Assembly: GCF_003205295.1 (NCBI RefSeq)
Contig: NZ_QJRP01000017.1
Coordinates: 1-64,000 of the forward strand
DNA length: 64,000 bases
Direction: 5' to 3'
Source of the DNA: Pseudomonas mosselii
Lineage (GTDB): Bacteria; Pseudomonadota; Gammaproteobacteria; Pseudomonadales; Pseudomonadaceae
Program-made: the position numbers and the translations under genes
Notes under the pieces: generated by a model
What the model was told of the DNA's origin: nothing
The model's input: the letters and a program-made list of their open reading frames with translations, nothing else
Databases searched by the model: none
Shown here: one piece after another, positions 41,656 to 50,324 of the stretch
How the letters are laid out: each line of letters opens with the position of its first letter
Numbering within the stretch: position 1 is the first letter of the stretch

Positions 41656-42836
41656 TCAAGGTTCCTGCTCAACACCAATAGGGCGATATCATCCGGCATC
41701 TCCCCAAGCGTAGCCAATTCGAATCGTTGGCGCAGCCCCTCCAGGCTACCACCCGCCGCCTTGACGATTTCCGGCAAGGCCGCTTCCTTATCTTTGAGTG
41801 TGTCCCCGGGCAAAAGGTCCAGAATGCCATCGGACATCAGGGTGAGGCTGAACTGCGGTGGCAGCTCCAGCACCTGGTCCTGGTAGCTGGCCTCGTCGAA
41901 CAATCCCACCGGCAGGCCGCGGCCTTCCAGATAGCGGGCCTGGCCCGGGGTGAACAGCACAGGCAGCGGCAAGTGGCCGCCGACGCTGTAGGTAAGCAGG
42001 CCGGTGTCCTCGTCGATGACGCCACCGACCATGGTCACATGCTTGCCCAGCTTGCAGTTGATCAGCCCGCGGTTGATGTGGCTGAGCACCTGCGAAGGCT
42101 TGAACTCGCGCATCTTGCCGCCGCGCTTGAATTCGAACAGCAGGCGCGTGGTCATGAACTTGAGCAGCACCGTGACGAACGCCGACGAGGCGCCGTGGCC
42201 GGAGACGTCCGCCAGGTAGAAGGCGATGCGCCGGTCATCTACGCGGAAATAGTCGGCGAAATCGCCCGACAGGTACAGCGACGGGATGATCTGGTGCTCG
42301 AAAGCGAACTCGCCGGCCACCCAGGGGTTTTCCGGGAGCATGTTCATCTGCACCTGACGACCGGCGGTCTGGTCCTCCTGCAGCAGGTGCAGGCTGGCCT
42401 CCAGCTCGCGGTTGGCGGCTTCGAGCTTCTCCCGGTAGCGCTGGTTCTCCAGCACCAGGCGCGAGCGGTCAAGCGCGCGGCGCACCGAGTGCTCGAGCAC
42501 GGCCAGGTCTTCCAGGGGCTTGATCAGGTAGTCCGCCGCGCCCAGGCGCAGGGCTTCGACCGCGTCGCTCATGACGCCGGCACCGGACACCACGATCACC
42601 GGCAACTGCGGCGCGCGCTCGCTGATCCGGCGGATCAGTTCGAGGCCGCCCATCTGCGGCATGCGCAGATCGCAGATCACGAGGTCGGGCTGGTGTGCTT
42701 CGAAGACCTGGAGGCCCTGCTGGCCGTTGCCGGCCTGGAGGACGCTGAAGCCGCTGTCTTCCAGATAGGCGGCGAGACTGGCACGGACCACCTCGTCGTC
42801 ATCGATGATCAGCAGCGTTGCACTGGGTTTCTGCAT
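41652..42836 (-). CDS. hsbR: Response regulator with PP2C-type phosphatase domain
   Basis: A 394-residue protein. The receiver domain (residues about 8-125) has the acidic pocket IIDDDE and phospho-acceptor Asp56 in LVICDLRMP. A coiled-coil linker follows (ENQRYREKLEAANRELEASL). The SpoIIE-like phosphatase domain from about 190 has DFADYFRVDDRRIAFYLADV and VSGHGASSAF. In P. aeruginosa HsbR receives phosphate from HptB and controls the phosphorylation of HsbA. The start at 42836 gives the standard N-terminus; an ATG at 42917 is possible. Confidence 0.92.
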   Translation of the reverse strand: MQKPSATLLIIDDDEVVRASLAAYLEDSGFSVLQAGNGQQGLQVFEAHQPDLVICDLRMPQMGGLELIRRISERAPQLPVIVVSGAGVMSDAVEALRLGAADYLIKPLEDLAVLEHSVRRALDRSRLVLENQRYREKLEAANRELEASLHLLQEDQTAGRQVQMNMLPENPWVAGEFAFEHQIIPSLYLSGDFADYFRVDDRRIAFYLADVSGHGASSAFVTVLLKFMTTRLLFEFKRGGKMREFKPSQVLSHINRGLINCKLGKHVTMVGGVIDEDTGLLTYSVGGHLPLPVLFTPGQARYLEGRGLPVGLFDEASYQDQVLELPPQFSLTLMSDGILDLLPGDTLKDKEAALPEIVKAAGGSLEGLRQRFELATLGEMPDDIALLVLSRNLE

Positions 42837-43105
42837 GTGGGCGAACGGCGCCAGATTTGGGTTGGCGTAGCGGCTGTGGAGGACCGACAGACGGCTACTG
42901 GAATGCTCTCTAGCCACTCTCTATTTGAGTTGTAGGACAAGAAGACTGGTCCGGCAAATAGCGAGGTGCCCTGTAAGGCGCTGACGGTACTCCCATCCGC
43001 CTGGCGTTTCAAGCATGGCAAGGAAGACTTCCGCGCACTTTACAGGGCAAATCACCCGGCGTTATAAGAAAGCACATCGGCGCAACCTGACGAAAGGATG
43101 CAAGC

Positions 43106-43405
43106 ATGTCCCAGCCCCCCGTGGATTACAGCGAAAAACGCGATTTCATACGCATGCGCATTGAAACCGAGGTCAGCCTGCTGCACGCCGGCCAGGTGAT
43201 CAGCGCCGTGTGCATCGACCTCTCCAGCAGCGGCATGCAGGTCCAGGCACCGCAGCGGTTCAAGGTGGGCGACCAGCTCGAGGTGCGCATCGACTCCGAC
43301 CACGCCGCCCTCGCCGGCCTGCATGCCAGCACCGAAGTGGTGTGGATCGCCGACCAACCCGGCGGCGCGCAGAAGTTCGGCCTGCGCATCCTGGCCATGC
43401 ATTGA
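43106..43405 (+). CDS. Single-domain PilZ protein
   Basis: A 99-residue PilZ domain. The c-di-GMP contacts are both present: RxxxR in KRDFIRMRIE and DxSxxG in CIDLSSSGMQV. It should bind c-di-GMP and act through protein contacts. AAGGA lies seven bases before the ATG. It faces the mlaA gene across a shared bidirectional terminator. Confidence 0.93.
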   Translation: MSQPPVDYSEKRDFIRMRIETEVSLLHAGQVISAVCIDLSSSGMQVQAPQRFKVGDQLEVRIDSDHAALAGLHASTEVVWIADQPGGAQKFGLRILAMH

Positions 43406-43410
43406 ACTGT

Positions 43411-43446
43411 TACGAAAAAGGCGACCCGAAGGTCGCCTTTTTCGTA
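43411..43446. terminator. Bidirectional Rho-independent terminator
   Basis: TACGAAAAAGGCGACC-CGAA-GGTCGCCTTTTTCGTA: 16-bp perfect arms with a 4-nt loop and A/T runs on both sides. It serves the converging PilZ and mlaA-like genes. Confidence 0.95.
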
Positions 43447-43457
43447 AGCACAGTCGA

Positions 43458-44165
43458 TCAGAAGTCGTCTTCGACCTGGCCGTCCTTGACCTTGAACTCG
43501 CGGTTCTGCAGATAGGCGTTGCGCAGGAAGATGTACTTGTCGCCCTGGATCAGCTTCTCCGCCGACAGCAGGCTGGCGCGGGTGTCGATCACGTCCATCG
43601 CGAAGATCGAGTTGCGGGTCGGTACATGGTCGATGTAGCGGTAGGGTTCGGTGTAGGTGTCCGGGTACTTGGCCAGGCCGTCACGCACGGTGCTCGGGCC
43701 GAGGAACGGAATGACCACGTAAGGCCCGCTGGGCACGCCCCAGTAGCCGAGGGTCTGACCGAAGTCCTCGTCGTTGCGCTGCAGGCCCATCTTGGTGCCG
43801 ACGTCGAAGAAACCGCCCAGGCCAAAGGTGGTGTTGACGATCAGCCGCGCCGTGTCGACGCCCGCAGCATGGGGCTTGAGCTGCAGCACGTTGTTGGCAA
43901 GGTTGGTGACGTCGCCCAGGTTGCGGAAGACGTTGTGGATGCCATCTTCGAGGAACTGCGGGGTGACGAACTGGTAACCCTGGGCCAGCGGCTTGAGGGC
44001 ATAGGTGTCGAGGACATCGTTGAACTTGAAGATCGGTCGGTTGACCGACTCCCACGGATCCTCCTCGGTGGCCGCCTGGGTGGCTGCCACGGGCGCCAGC
44101 AGCAAGCTGGCGCAGACACAGGCCTGGGTGACTCGCTCGATCACTCCGGCACCGATCCTACGCAT
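43458..44165 (-). CDS. mlaA: MlaA/VacJ family outer-membrane lipid-asymmetry protein
   Basis: A 235-residue MlaA-family protein. Signature segments are DPWESVNRPIFKFNDVLD, then LGDVTNLANNVLQLKP and LGYWGVPSGPYVVIPFLGPS. MlaA sits in the outer membrane and removes misplaced phospholipids from the outer leaflet for the Mla pathway. The N-terminus looks like an ordinary signal peptide (CASLLLAPVAATQAA) with no lipobox cysteine at the cleavage site, unlike classical MlaA lipoproteins. GGAG lies nine bases before the ATG. The other mla genes are elsewhere. Confidence 0.92.
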   Translation of the reverse strand: MRRIGAGVIERVTQACVCASLLLAPVAATQAATEEDPWESVNRPIFKFNDVLDTYALKPLAQGYQFVTPQFLEDGIHNVFRNLGDVTNLANNVLQLKPHAAGVDTARLIVNTTFGLGGFFDVGTKMGLQRNDEDFGQTLGYWGVPSGPYVVIPFLGPSTVRDGLAKYPDTYTEPYRYIDHVPTRNSIFAMDVIDTRASLLSAEKLIQGDKYIFLRNAYLQNREFKVKDGQVEDDF

Positions 44166-44353
44166 AGATGTTTCTCCATCGGATTTCACGGCGGCAACGG
44201 CCTTTGGCGCGCTGCTCGATAGGGCGCAAGTATACTGGCTTGCTGGCTGAGCGGTAGTTTTACATATCTCTGTCAAGATTTTGTGAACAACTGTAGCCGT
44301 CATCCCCCGGTAACAATCGCCGGATAGCCTGCGGGGTATTTAGGGACGTTGCC

Positions 44354-44905
44354 ATGCAAGACGCACCCGCCTTCACCGCCGTGCTGTTCGGCCTGCGCGG
44401 CTGCCTGGTCCAGGCAACCGACGGCGGCCCCCTGCCGGCCCCCGGCGCCCTCGACTCCCTTCACCACCTGCGCTCGCAGGCGGTGCCATGCATCTGGCTC
44501 GATGAGCTCACCGCAGCCCAGGGCAAGCGCCTGAGCAGCGTACTGCCCGACTGGTTGCCGGGCCATCTGGTCAACGGCTGCAAATGGCCGGCGCCCAATG
44601 CCTGCTGGCAGGCGCTGATGAGCCTCGACAGCCAGCGCCTGGAAGGCTGCGTGCTGGTCAGCGGCGAGCCGCGGCTGCTGCAGGCCGGGCTCAACGCCGG
44701 CCTGTGGACGGTGGGCCTGGCGGCCTGCGACCTCGGTTCCAGCCAATGGCAGGCCATGACCCGGCAGGAACAGGAGCGCACCCGTGGCAAGGCCACCCTG
44801 GCACTGTTCGGCCTGGGCGTGCACTCGGTGATCGATCACCTGGAATCCCTCGACACATGCCTGGCGGACATTGCCCAGCGCCGGCACAAGGGCGAGAAAC
44901 CCTGA
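44354..44905 (+). CDS. HAD-fold protein lacking the catalytic aspartates
   Basis: A 183-residue protein with the layout of a phosphonatase-like HAD hydrolase. Where active members have FDxDGT(L/V) the sequence reads AVLFGLRGCLVQ, so both motif-I aspartates are gone. The later segments are present in outline, such as LVSGEPRLLQAGLNAGLWTV, corresponding to motif IV. It is therefore unlikely to be a phosphatase and may be a binding or regulatory protein. The upstream region holds a divergent promoter shared with mlaA. Confidence 0.75.
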   Translation: MQDAPAFTAVLFGLRGCLVQATDGGPLPAPGALDSLHHLRSQAVPCIWLDELTAAQGKRLSSVLPDWLPGHLVNGCKWPAPNACWQALMSLDSQRLEGCVLVSGEPRLLQAGLNAGLWTVGLAACDLGSSQWQAMTRQEQERTRGKATLALFGLGVHSVIDHLESLDTCLADIAQRRHKGEKP

Positions 44906-45028
44906 TACATCCCCGTTGATGCGGGTCATGCAAAGCAGCGGCAGGTGGATTACGCTTGAAGGCAGGCCAGAACCTTTGCCGCTTCGCCGAGGTCCATGGT
45001 TTGCCAAGTCATTGATGGAGAACGAACA

Positions 45029-45292
45029 ATGCCTGCCCGCGAACTGCAAGAGCAACTCGATAGCCTGCGCGAGCAACTGGACCGCAATCCACCGCTCTCG
45101 CTGGAAGAGCGCGACCACCTGCATGAATTGATGCAGCAGATCGAAGCCCAGATCAAACTCGAAGAAGCGACCAAGGACAACAACCTGGTCGACGGGGTCA
45201 ATACCGCCGTCGAACGCTTCGAAGCAGACCACCCGGACCTCACCGCCATCCTGCGCAATATCGCCAATCACCTGCACAGCATGGGGATCTGA
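45029..45292 (+). CDS. DUF4404 family small helical protein
   Basis: An 87-residue protein. The first half is a long amphipathic helix hairpin (ELQEQLDSLREQLDRNPPLS, then LEERDHLHELMQQIEAQIKL). The second ends VERFEADHPDLTAILRNIAN. GGAG lies nine bases before the ATG. Function unknown. It is followed by a terminator shared with queF. Confidence 0.82.
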   Translation: MPARELQEQLDSLREQLDRNPPLSLEERDHLHELMQQIEAQIKLEEATKDNNLVDGVNTAVERFEADHPDLTAILRNIANHLHSMGI

Positions 45293-45296
45293 ACCG

Positions 45297-45322
45297 AATG
45301 GGGCCGCAAAAGCGGCCCCATT
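45297..45322. terminator. Bidirectional terminator between DUF4404 gene and queF
   Basis: AATGGGGCCGC-AAAA-GCGGCCCCATT: 11-bp perfect arms with a 4-nt loop, immediately after the stop of one gene and before the stop of the other. Confidence 0.88.
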
Positions 45323-45325
45323 ACA

Positions 45326-46156
45326 TTACTGACGCACCAACCGCAGATTCTGCGGGCTGATCGCCCCGGTGCTGCGGTACGGGTTGATATCCAGCCCGCC
45401 ACGGCGCACATACCGCGCATACACCGTCAGGTGCTCCGGCTTGAGCAGGTTCTTCAGGTCCAGGTAGATCCGCTCCACGCACTGCTCGTGGAAGTCGGCA
45501 TGCTGGCGGAAGCTGATCAGGTAGGTCAACAGGCTGGCATGATCGAGCGCCTGTCCCTTGTACTCCACTACCACGCTCCCCCAGTCCGGTTGGCCGGTGA
45601 CCGGGCAGTTGGATTTGAGCAGGTGGCTGTGCACGGTCTCTTCCACCATGCGCTCCGACGCGCAACGCAGCAGCTCCGGTTGCGGCTGCTCGTAGTTGCT
45701 GATGTTCACATCCAGCGCATCGATGCACTGGCCCGGCAGCGCGGTCACGCCTTGCCCCTCGACCTCGGTCAGGGTGCTGACCTTTACCCCGACAGGCTTG
45801 CCGGCTGCGGCGGACAGGTCCTGCACCAGGCACGCCTGCAACGCCTCCACCGACTCGAACACCGTCTGGTTCAGCGAGTTGAGGTACAGCTTGAACGACT
45901 TGGACTCGATTATGTTCGGCGAATCGCACGGGATGGCGAACTCACCGATGGCCACCACCGGCTTGCCCGAGGGCAGCAGCCAGGACAGCTCGAAGCAGTT
46001 CCAGAAATCCACGCCCTGCCACGGCAGTGCGTCGCCGCTCACGCCCAGCTCGGCCCATTTGGCCAGGCGGGGAATCGGGAACAGCAGCGAGGGGGTGTAG
46101 GTGGCGATGTATTCGCTGGACTTGCCCAGCGGGGAGTGTTCGGCGGCGGGATGCAT
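45326..46156 (-). CDS. queF: NADPH-dependent 7-cyano-7-deazaguanine reductase
   Basis: A 276-residue long-form (two-domain) QueF. It reduces preQ0 to preQ1 in queuosine synthesis. The NADPH-binding QueF motif ESKSFKLY is at residues 84-91. The catalytic Cys184 and Asp191 are in SNCPVTGQPDWGS. It is a single gene. No preQ1 riboswitch was seen upstream. Confidence 0.97.
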   Translation of the reverse strand: MHPAAEHSPLGKSSEYIATYTPSLLFPIPRLAKWAELGVSGDALPWQGVDFWNCFELSWLLPSGKPVVAIGEFAIPCDSPNIIESKSFKLYLNSLNQTVFESVEALQACLVQDLSAAAGKPVGVKVSTLTEVEGQGVTALPGQCIDALDVNISNYEQPQPELLRCASERMVEETVHSHLLKSNCPVTGQPDWGSVVVEYKGQALDHASLLTYLISFRQHADFHEQCVERIYLDLKNLLKPEHLTVYARYVRRGGLDINPYRSTGAISPQNLRLVRQ

Positions 46157-46224
46157 GGAAACTGACCTGAAGGTTCGAAATTGCCTCTAGTCTACCGGTT
46201 TTGCACCCCACCTTGGAGCCGTTG

Positions 46225-46740
46225 TCACTCGATGGTCAGCGGCCCGACCATGCCTGCCTGGTAATGGCCCGGTACGTTGCAGGCGAACTCGATGGGCGCC
46301 GACTTGCGGAAGGTCCAGGTCAACTCGGCGCGCTGGCCGGGCTGCACCAGCACGGTATTGCCGCCGGCATGGCCGTGGCCAGCGCCCATCTGCCCGTGAT
46401 CCATCTGGCCATGGTCCATGCCTTCGTGGTTCATGCCGGCGGTGAACAGCTTGCCCTGCATGGCGATCATTTCCTTCTGGTGCTCGGCGTGCATGGCCTT
46501 GTCGCCCAGGTTGAACTCGTGGGGCAGCTTGCCTTCGTTGACCAGCACGAAGCGCACGGTCTCGCCGGCCTTGACCTTGATGCTCTTGGGTTCGAAGGCG
46601 ATGTCCTTGAGCACCACCTCGACGGTGCGATTGGCCTTGGCCGCCTCGGCCGGCTCGCCGAAGGCGAAGGGCTTGCCGCTGTCGGCAAGGCTCGGCAGGC
46701 TGACCAGTGCGAGGGCGGCGGCGATGAACAGGTGTTTCAT
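46225..46740 (-). CDS. Periplasmic cupredoxin, probable copper-tolerance protein
   Basis: A 171-residue secreted protein, with signal peptide cleavage near LPSLA at 19. The cupredoxin fold carries type-1 copper ligands: the His in PHEFN, and Cys, His and Met in ACNVPGHYQAGM. A His/Met-rich loop (HEGMDHGQMDHGQMGAGHGH) adds potential copper sites. It resembles CopI-type proteins. It diverges from copR across a CusR/CopR-type box, so it is probably induced by copper through that system. Confidence 0.88.
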   Translation of the reverse strand: MKHLFIAAALALVSLPSLADSGKPFAFGEPAEAAKANRTVEVVLKDIAFEPKSIKVKAGETVRFVLVNEGKLPHEFNLGDKAMHAEHQKEMIAMQGKLFTAGMNHEGMDHGQMDHGQMGAGHGHAGGNTVLVQPGQRAELTWTFRKSAPIEFACNVPGHYQAGMVGPLTIE

Positions 46741-46814
46741 GGGTGACTCCGGGTCGTTCTGGGAGAATGAGACCATTCTCGAAAAGGCTGGCTGGCAGCT
46801 GGCTGACGGGAAGA

Positions 46815-46828
46815 TTACAACTTTGTCA
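46815..46828. promoter_or_regulatory. CopR/CusR-type binding site
   Basis: TTACAA-CT-TTGTCA matches the CusR-type box TGACAA-NN-TTGTCA at all but one base. It lies between the divergent cupredoxin and response-regulator starts and could serve both. Confidence 0.72.
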
Positions 46829-46896
46829 GCTTGGGCAGGCCGCGAGATCGTCACGTATCATTTCGGCATCGCGTTGACCCGAACATTGGTAAACAC

Positions 46897-47577
46897 ATGA
46901 AACTGCTGATCGTCGAAGACCAGGCCAAGACCGGCCAGTACCTGAGTCAGGGCCTGAGCGAAGCAGGCTTCGCCACCGAACTGGCCAACGACGGCAACAC
47001 CGGCCAGCACCTGGCCCTGACCGGCGACCACGACCTGCTGATCCTCGATGTGATGCTACCGGGGCGTAACGGCTGGCAGATCCTCCAGGCCGTGCGTCAG
47101 GCCGGGCTGGACACGCCGGTACTGTTCCTCACCGCCCGCGATGCCGTCGAGGACCGTGTCCACGGCCTGGAACTGGGTGCCGACGACTATCTGGTCAAGC
47201 CATTCGCCTTCTCCGAGCTGCTGGCCCGGGTGCGCAGCCTGCTGCGCCGGGGCGCCAGCGCCAGCCAGGACACCTGCCTGAGCCTGGCCGACCTGCGCCT
47301 GGACCTGATCCGCCGGCGCGCCGAGCGGGCCGGCCAGCGCGTCGACCTGACCGCCAAGGAATTCGCCCTGCTCGAACTGCTGCTGCGCCGCCAGGGCGAG
47401 GTGCTGCCCAAGTCGCTGATTGCCTCGCAGGTGTGGGACATGAACTTCGACAGCGACACCAACGTCATCGAGGTGGCCATCCGCCGCCTGCGCCTGAAGA
47501 TCGACGACCTTCACACCACCAAGCTGATCCATACCGTGCGCGGCATGGGCTACGTGCTCGAGGAGCGCCAGGACTGA
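46897..47577 (+). CDS. copR: Heavy-metal (copper) response regulator, OmpR family
   Basis: A 226-residue regulator. The receiver starts MKLLIVEDQAKTGQYLSQGL, with phospho-acceptor Asp51 in LLILDVMLPG and the KPF motif later. The winged-helix output domain ends NVIEVAIRRLRLKIDD, then IHTVRGMGYVLEE. It belongs to the CusR/CopR/CzcR branch. The stop overlaps the start of the kinase gene. A matching box and a cupredoxin gene upstream point to copper. Confidence 0.92.
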   Translation: MKLLIVEDQAKTGQYLSQGLSEAGFATELANDGNTGQHLALTGDHDLLILDVMLPGRNGWQILQAVRQAGLDTPVLFLTARDAVEDRVHGLELGADDYLVKPFAFSELLARVRSLLRRGASASQDTCLSLADLRLDLIRRRAERAGQRVDLTAKEFALLELLLRRQGEVLPKSLIASQVWDMNFDSDTNVIEVAIRRLRLKIDDLHTTKLIHTVRGMGYVLEERQD

Positions 47578-48920
47578 TGCGCCGCCTGTCCCTCGGCAGC
47601 CGCCTGGCGCTGCTGTTCGCCGCCTGTACCGCCAGCGTTTCGCTGGGCGCCGGTTTGCTGTTCAGCCGCGCCAGCGAGCAGCACTTCGTCGAACTCGACC
47701 AGCAACTGCTCAACGGCCGCCTGTCACTGATGCGCAGCCTGCTCGATGGTGTCACCAGCCCCGAGCAACTGGCCACGCGCCTGCCGGGGCTGCTCAACGA
47801 GCTGAGCCATCAGTCCGACCTGGCCTTGCGCGTGCGCGCGGTCGACGGCACAATCTGGTTCGCCAGCCGCAGCGACCTGCCGGACGCCCCGGACCAGCCC
47901 GGCCTGGCCACCCTGCACACCCAGGGCATCGACTACCGCGGGCTGAGCCTGCCGCTGGACGAAACCCGGCCCACCTCACCGCAACTGACCCTGTTCCTCG
48001 ACATCACCCATCACCAGCACTTCCTGCAAGGCATGCAGCGCCTGATCTGGCTCACGGTTGGCCTCAGCGCGCTGACCACCGCGCTGCTGGGTGCCTGGGC
48101 CGTGCGCCGCGGCCTGAAACCGCTGCGCCAGATGGGCAAGGTCGCCGCCAGCGTCAACGCCCGCTCGCTGACCACGCGCCTGCCGGCCGCCGAGATGCCC
48201 GAGGAGCTGGCCGAGCTGGCCAGCACGGTCAATGCCATGCTGCAGCGCCTGGACGACGCCTTCCAGCGCCTGTCGGCGTTCTGCGCCGATATCGCCCACG
48301 AGTTGCGCACGCCGCTGTCCAACCTGTTGACCCATACCCAGGTCACCCTCACCCGCCCGCGCAGCCTCGAGGAGTACCGCGAGGCCCTGCATGGCAATCT
48401 CGAGGAACTGCAGTGGATGGCCCAGTTGGTCAACGACATGCTCTACCTGGCCAAGGCCGACCACGGCCTGCTGATGCCCAATAGTCAGGCGCTGGAGCTG
48501 GCGGCAGAGGTCGATGCGCTGCTGGAGTATTACGCGCCACTGGCCGAGGAGGCCGAGGTGAAGCTGTCGCGCGAAGGCCAGGCGCATGCCAAGGGCGACC
48601 GGCACATGCTGCGCCGGGCCTTGTCGAACCTGCTGGACAACGCCCTGCGCTTCACCCCGGCGGGCGGCGAGATCCGTGTGAGCCTTGCGCAGGGGTTGCG
48701 CATCGAGGTGGCCAACAGTGGCCCGGAGATCGCTCCGCAACTGCTCGAGCGGCTGTTCGACCGCTTCTATCGGGCGGACCCGGCGCGCCAGGAAGGCAGC
48801 AGCGAGCATGCGGGGCTGGGGCTGGCCATCACCCGCTCGATCGTGCAGGCCCACGGCGGGAAGATTCGGGCGGAGTGTGAAGATGGGTGGACGCGGTTCG
48901 TGATCGAGTTGCCTGAGTAA
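47577..48920 (+). CDS. copS: Heavy-metal sensor histidine kinase
   Basis: A 447-residue membrane kinase. TM1 is about residues 10-30. The periplasmic sensor runs to about 155 and ends in a His-containing ITHHQHFLQ. TM2 is about 160-178, then HAMP. The H-box is FCADIAHELRTPLSNLLTHT. The ATPase domain has NLLDNALRFTP, FDRFYRAD and GLGLAITRSI. The ATG shares one base with the copR stop (TGATG), so translation is coupled. Confidence 0.92.
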   Translation: MRRLSLGSRLALLFAACTASVSLGAGLLFSRASEQHFVELDQQLLNGRLSLMRSLLDGVTSPEQLATRLPGLLNELSHQSDLALRVRAVDGTIWFASRSDLPDAPDQPGLATLHTQGIDYRGLSLPLDETRPTSPQLTLFLDITHHQHFLQGMQRLIWLTVGLSALTTALLGAWAVRRGLKPLRQMGKVAASVNARSLTTRLPAAEMPEELAELASTVNAMLQRLDDAFQRLSAFCADIAHELRTPLSNLLTHTQVTLTRPRSLEEYREALHGNLEELQWMAQLVNDMLYLAKADHGLLMPNSQALELAAEVDALLEYYAPLAEEAEVKLSREGQAHAKGDRHMLRRALSNLLDNALRFTPAGGEIRVSLAQGLRIEVANSGPEIAPQLLERLFDRFYRADPARQEGSSEHAGLGLAITRSIVQAHGGKIRAECEDGWTRFVIELPE

Positions 48921-48923
48921 CCC

Positions 48924-49016
48924 TCATCGCGGGGCAAGCCCGCTCCCACGCCACACTCCGATGTGAAGGCATGCGTGGGAGCGGCGAACCACCGCTGCGA
49001 CTGGCCCCGCGATAGC
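48924..49016. repeat. Interrupted REP pair
   Basis: A first arm CATCGCGGGGCAAGCCCGCT and a degenerate second arm, GGAGCGGCGAACCACCGCTG before CCCCGCGATAGCG. Foreign bases interrupt the second palindrome. It separates copS from the convergent lolE. Confidence 0.6.
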
Positions 49017-49018
49017 GC

Positions 49019-50263
49019 TTACTCGTAACGCAACGCCATCGCCGGCTCAATCTGCGAGGCGCGGTAGGCAGGATAGATAGTCGCCAGGAAGCTCATCACC
49101 AGCCCGGCCACGCAGATGATCGCCACGTCGCCCCACTGCAGCTCCGACGGCAGGCTGCTGATGAAGTAGATGTCGGAGGTGAAGATGTGCTGCCCGCTGA
49201 CCCGCTCCACCCAGCCGACCACCGCGCTGACATTCAGCGCCAGGATCACCCCGAGCACGCCGCCGATCAGGGTGCCGACGATACCGATCAGGCTGCCCTG
49301 GACCATGAACGTGCCCATGATCTGCGCCGGCGTCGCGCCGATGGTACGCAGGATGGCGATGTCCGCACCCTTGTCGTTCACCACCATCACCAGGGTGGCG
49401 ATGATATTGAACGCGGCCACGGCGATGATCATCATCAGCAGCAGGCCGATCATGGTCTTCTCCATCTTCATGGCGCTGAACAGGCTGCCCTGGGTGTGCG
49501 ACCAGTCATCGGCGCGGTAGCCATCGCCCAAGCCGGCAGCGATGGCCTTGGACACCTGCGGCGCGGCATACAGGTCGTGCAGCTTCAGGCGCACGCCCTG
49601 CACCTGGCCCGGCGCCCAGCGCTGCATCTCGCCGGCGTCGGCGACATGGATATAGGCCTGGGAGCCATCCAGCTCGGCGCCGACCTTGAAGATGCCGACC
49701 ACGGTCAGGCGCTGCATACGCGGGGTGATGCCGCCCGGCTCCTTGCTGATTTCCGGAACGATCAGGGTCAGCTTGTCGCCGGTGTTCAGGCGAAAACGCC
49801 GGGCGGTCAATTCACCGATCACCACGCCGTACTCACCCGGCACCAGCGCCTGCAGGCTGCCCTGGACAATATGCTGGGTGACGATGGAGACCTTGCCCTC
49901 CTCGGCCGGGTCGATGCCGGCGACCTGGATCGGCTGCATCGCACCCTTGTACGAGAGCATGCCCTCCATCTCGGTGATCGGCGCCGCGGCCATCACCGCC
50001 GGGTTGCCTTCGGCGGCGCTGGCGACCTTGCGCCAGTCGTCCAGCGGCTGCGCGCCGAGGATCGCGGCATGGGGCACCAGGCCGAGCACGCGCGAACTCA
50101 TCTCGCGCTGGAAACCGTTCATCACCGACAGCACCGTGATCATCGCCAGCACGCCAAGCGACAGCCCGATCATCGAGGTCATGGAGATGAACGAGATGAA
50201 GTGGTTGCGACGCTTGGCACGGGTGTAGCGAGCACCAATGAACAAGGACAAGGGTCTGAACAT
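49019..50263 (-). CDS. lolE: Lipoprotein-releasing ABC transporter permease LolE
   Basis: A 414-residue permease. One membrane helix lies near residue 25 (SMIGLSLGVLAMITVLSVMN), followed by a large periplasmic domain (about 50-265) and three C-terminal helices. The FtsX-like signature DIAILRTIGATPAQIM and the end YPAYRASQIEPAMALRYE are typical. With LolC and LolD it extracts outer-membrane lipoproteins from the inner membrane and passes them to LolA. It is the third gene of lolC-lolD-lolE. It is assigned as LolE by position; LolC and LolE are close paralogues. Confidence 0.93.
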   Translation of the reverse strand: MFRPLSLFIGARYTRAKRRNHFISFISMTSMIGLSLGVLAMITVLSVMNGFQREMSSRVLGLVPHAAILGAQPLDDWRKVASAAEGNPAVMAAAPITEMEGMLSYKGAMQPIQVAGIDPAEEGKVSIVTQHIVQGSLQALVPGEYGVVIGELTARRFRLNTGDKLTLIVPEISKEPGGITPRMQRLTVVGIFKVGAELDGSQAYIHVADAGEMQRWAPGQVQGVRLKLHDLYAAPQVSKAIAAGLGDGYRADDWSHTQGSLFSAMKMEKTMIGLLLMMIIAVAAFNIIATLVMVVNDKGADIAILRTIGATPAQIMGTFMVQGSLIGIVGTLIGGVLGVILALNVSAVVGWVERVSGQHIFTSDIYFISSLPSELQWGDVAIICVAGLVMSFLATIYPAYRASQIEPAMALRYE

Positions 50264-50324
50264 GAACAGGGATACCCAATCTAAGTGTGAACCGGGACGC
50301 CTCGGGGCGCCCCGCGCAGGCGAT

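Noticed and set aside
45326..46224. preQ1 riboswitch before queF
   Set aside because: The bases upstream of the start show no C-rich hairpin loop and adenine-rich tail of the known preQ1 classes.
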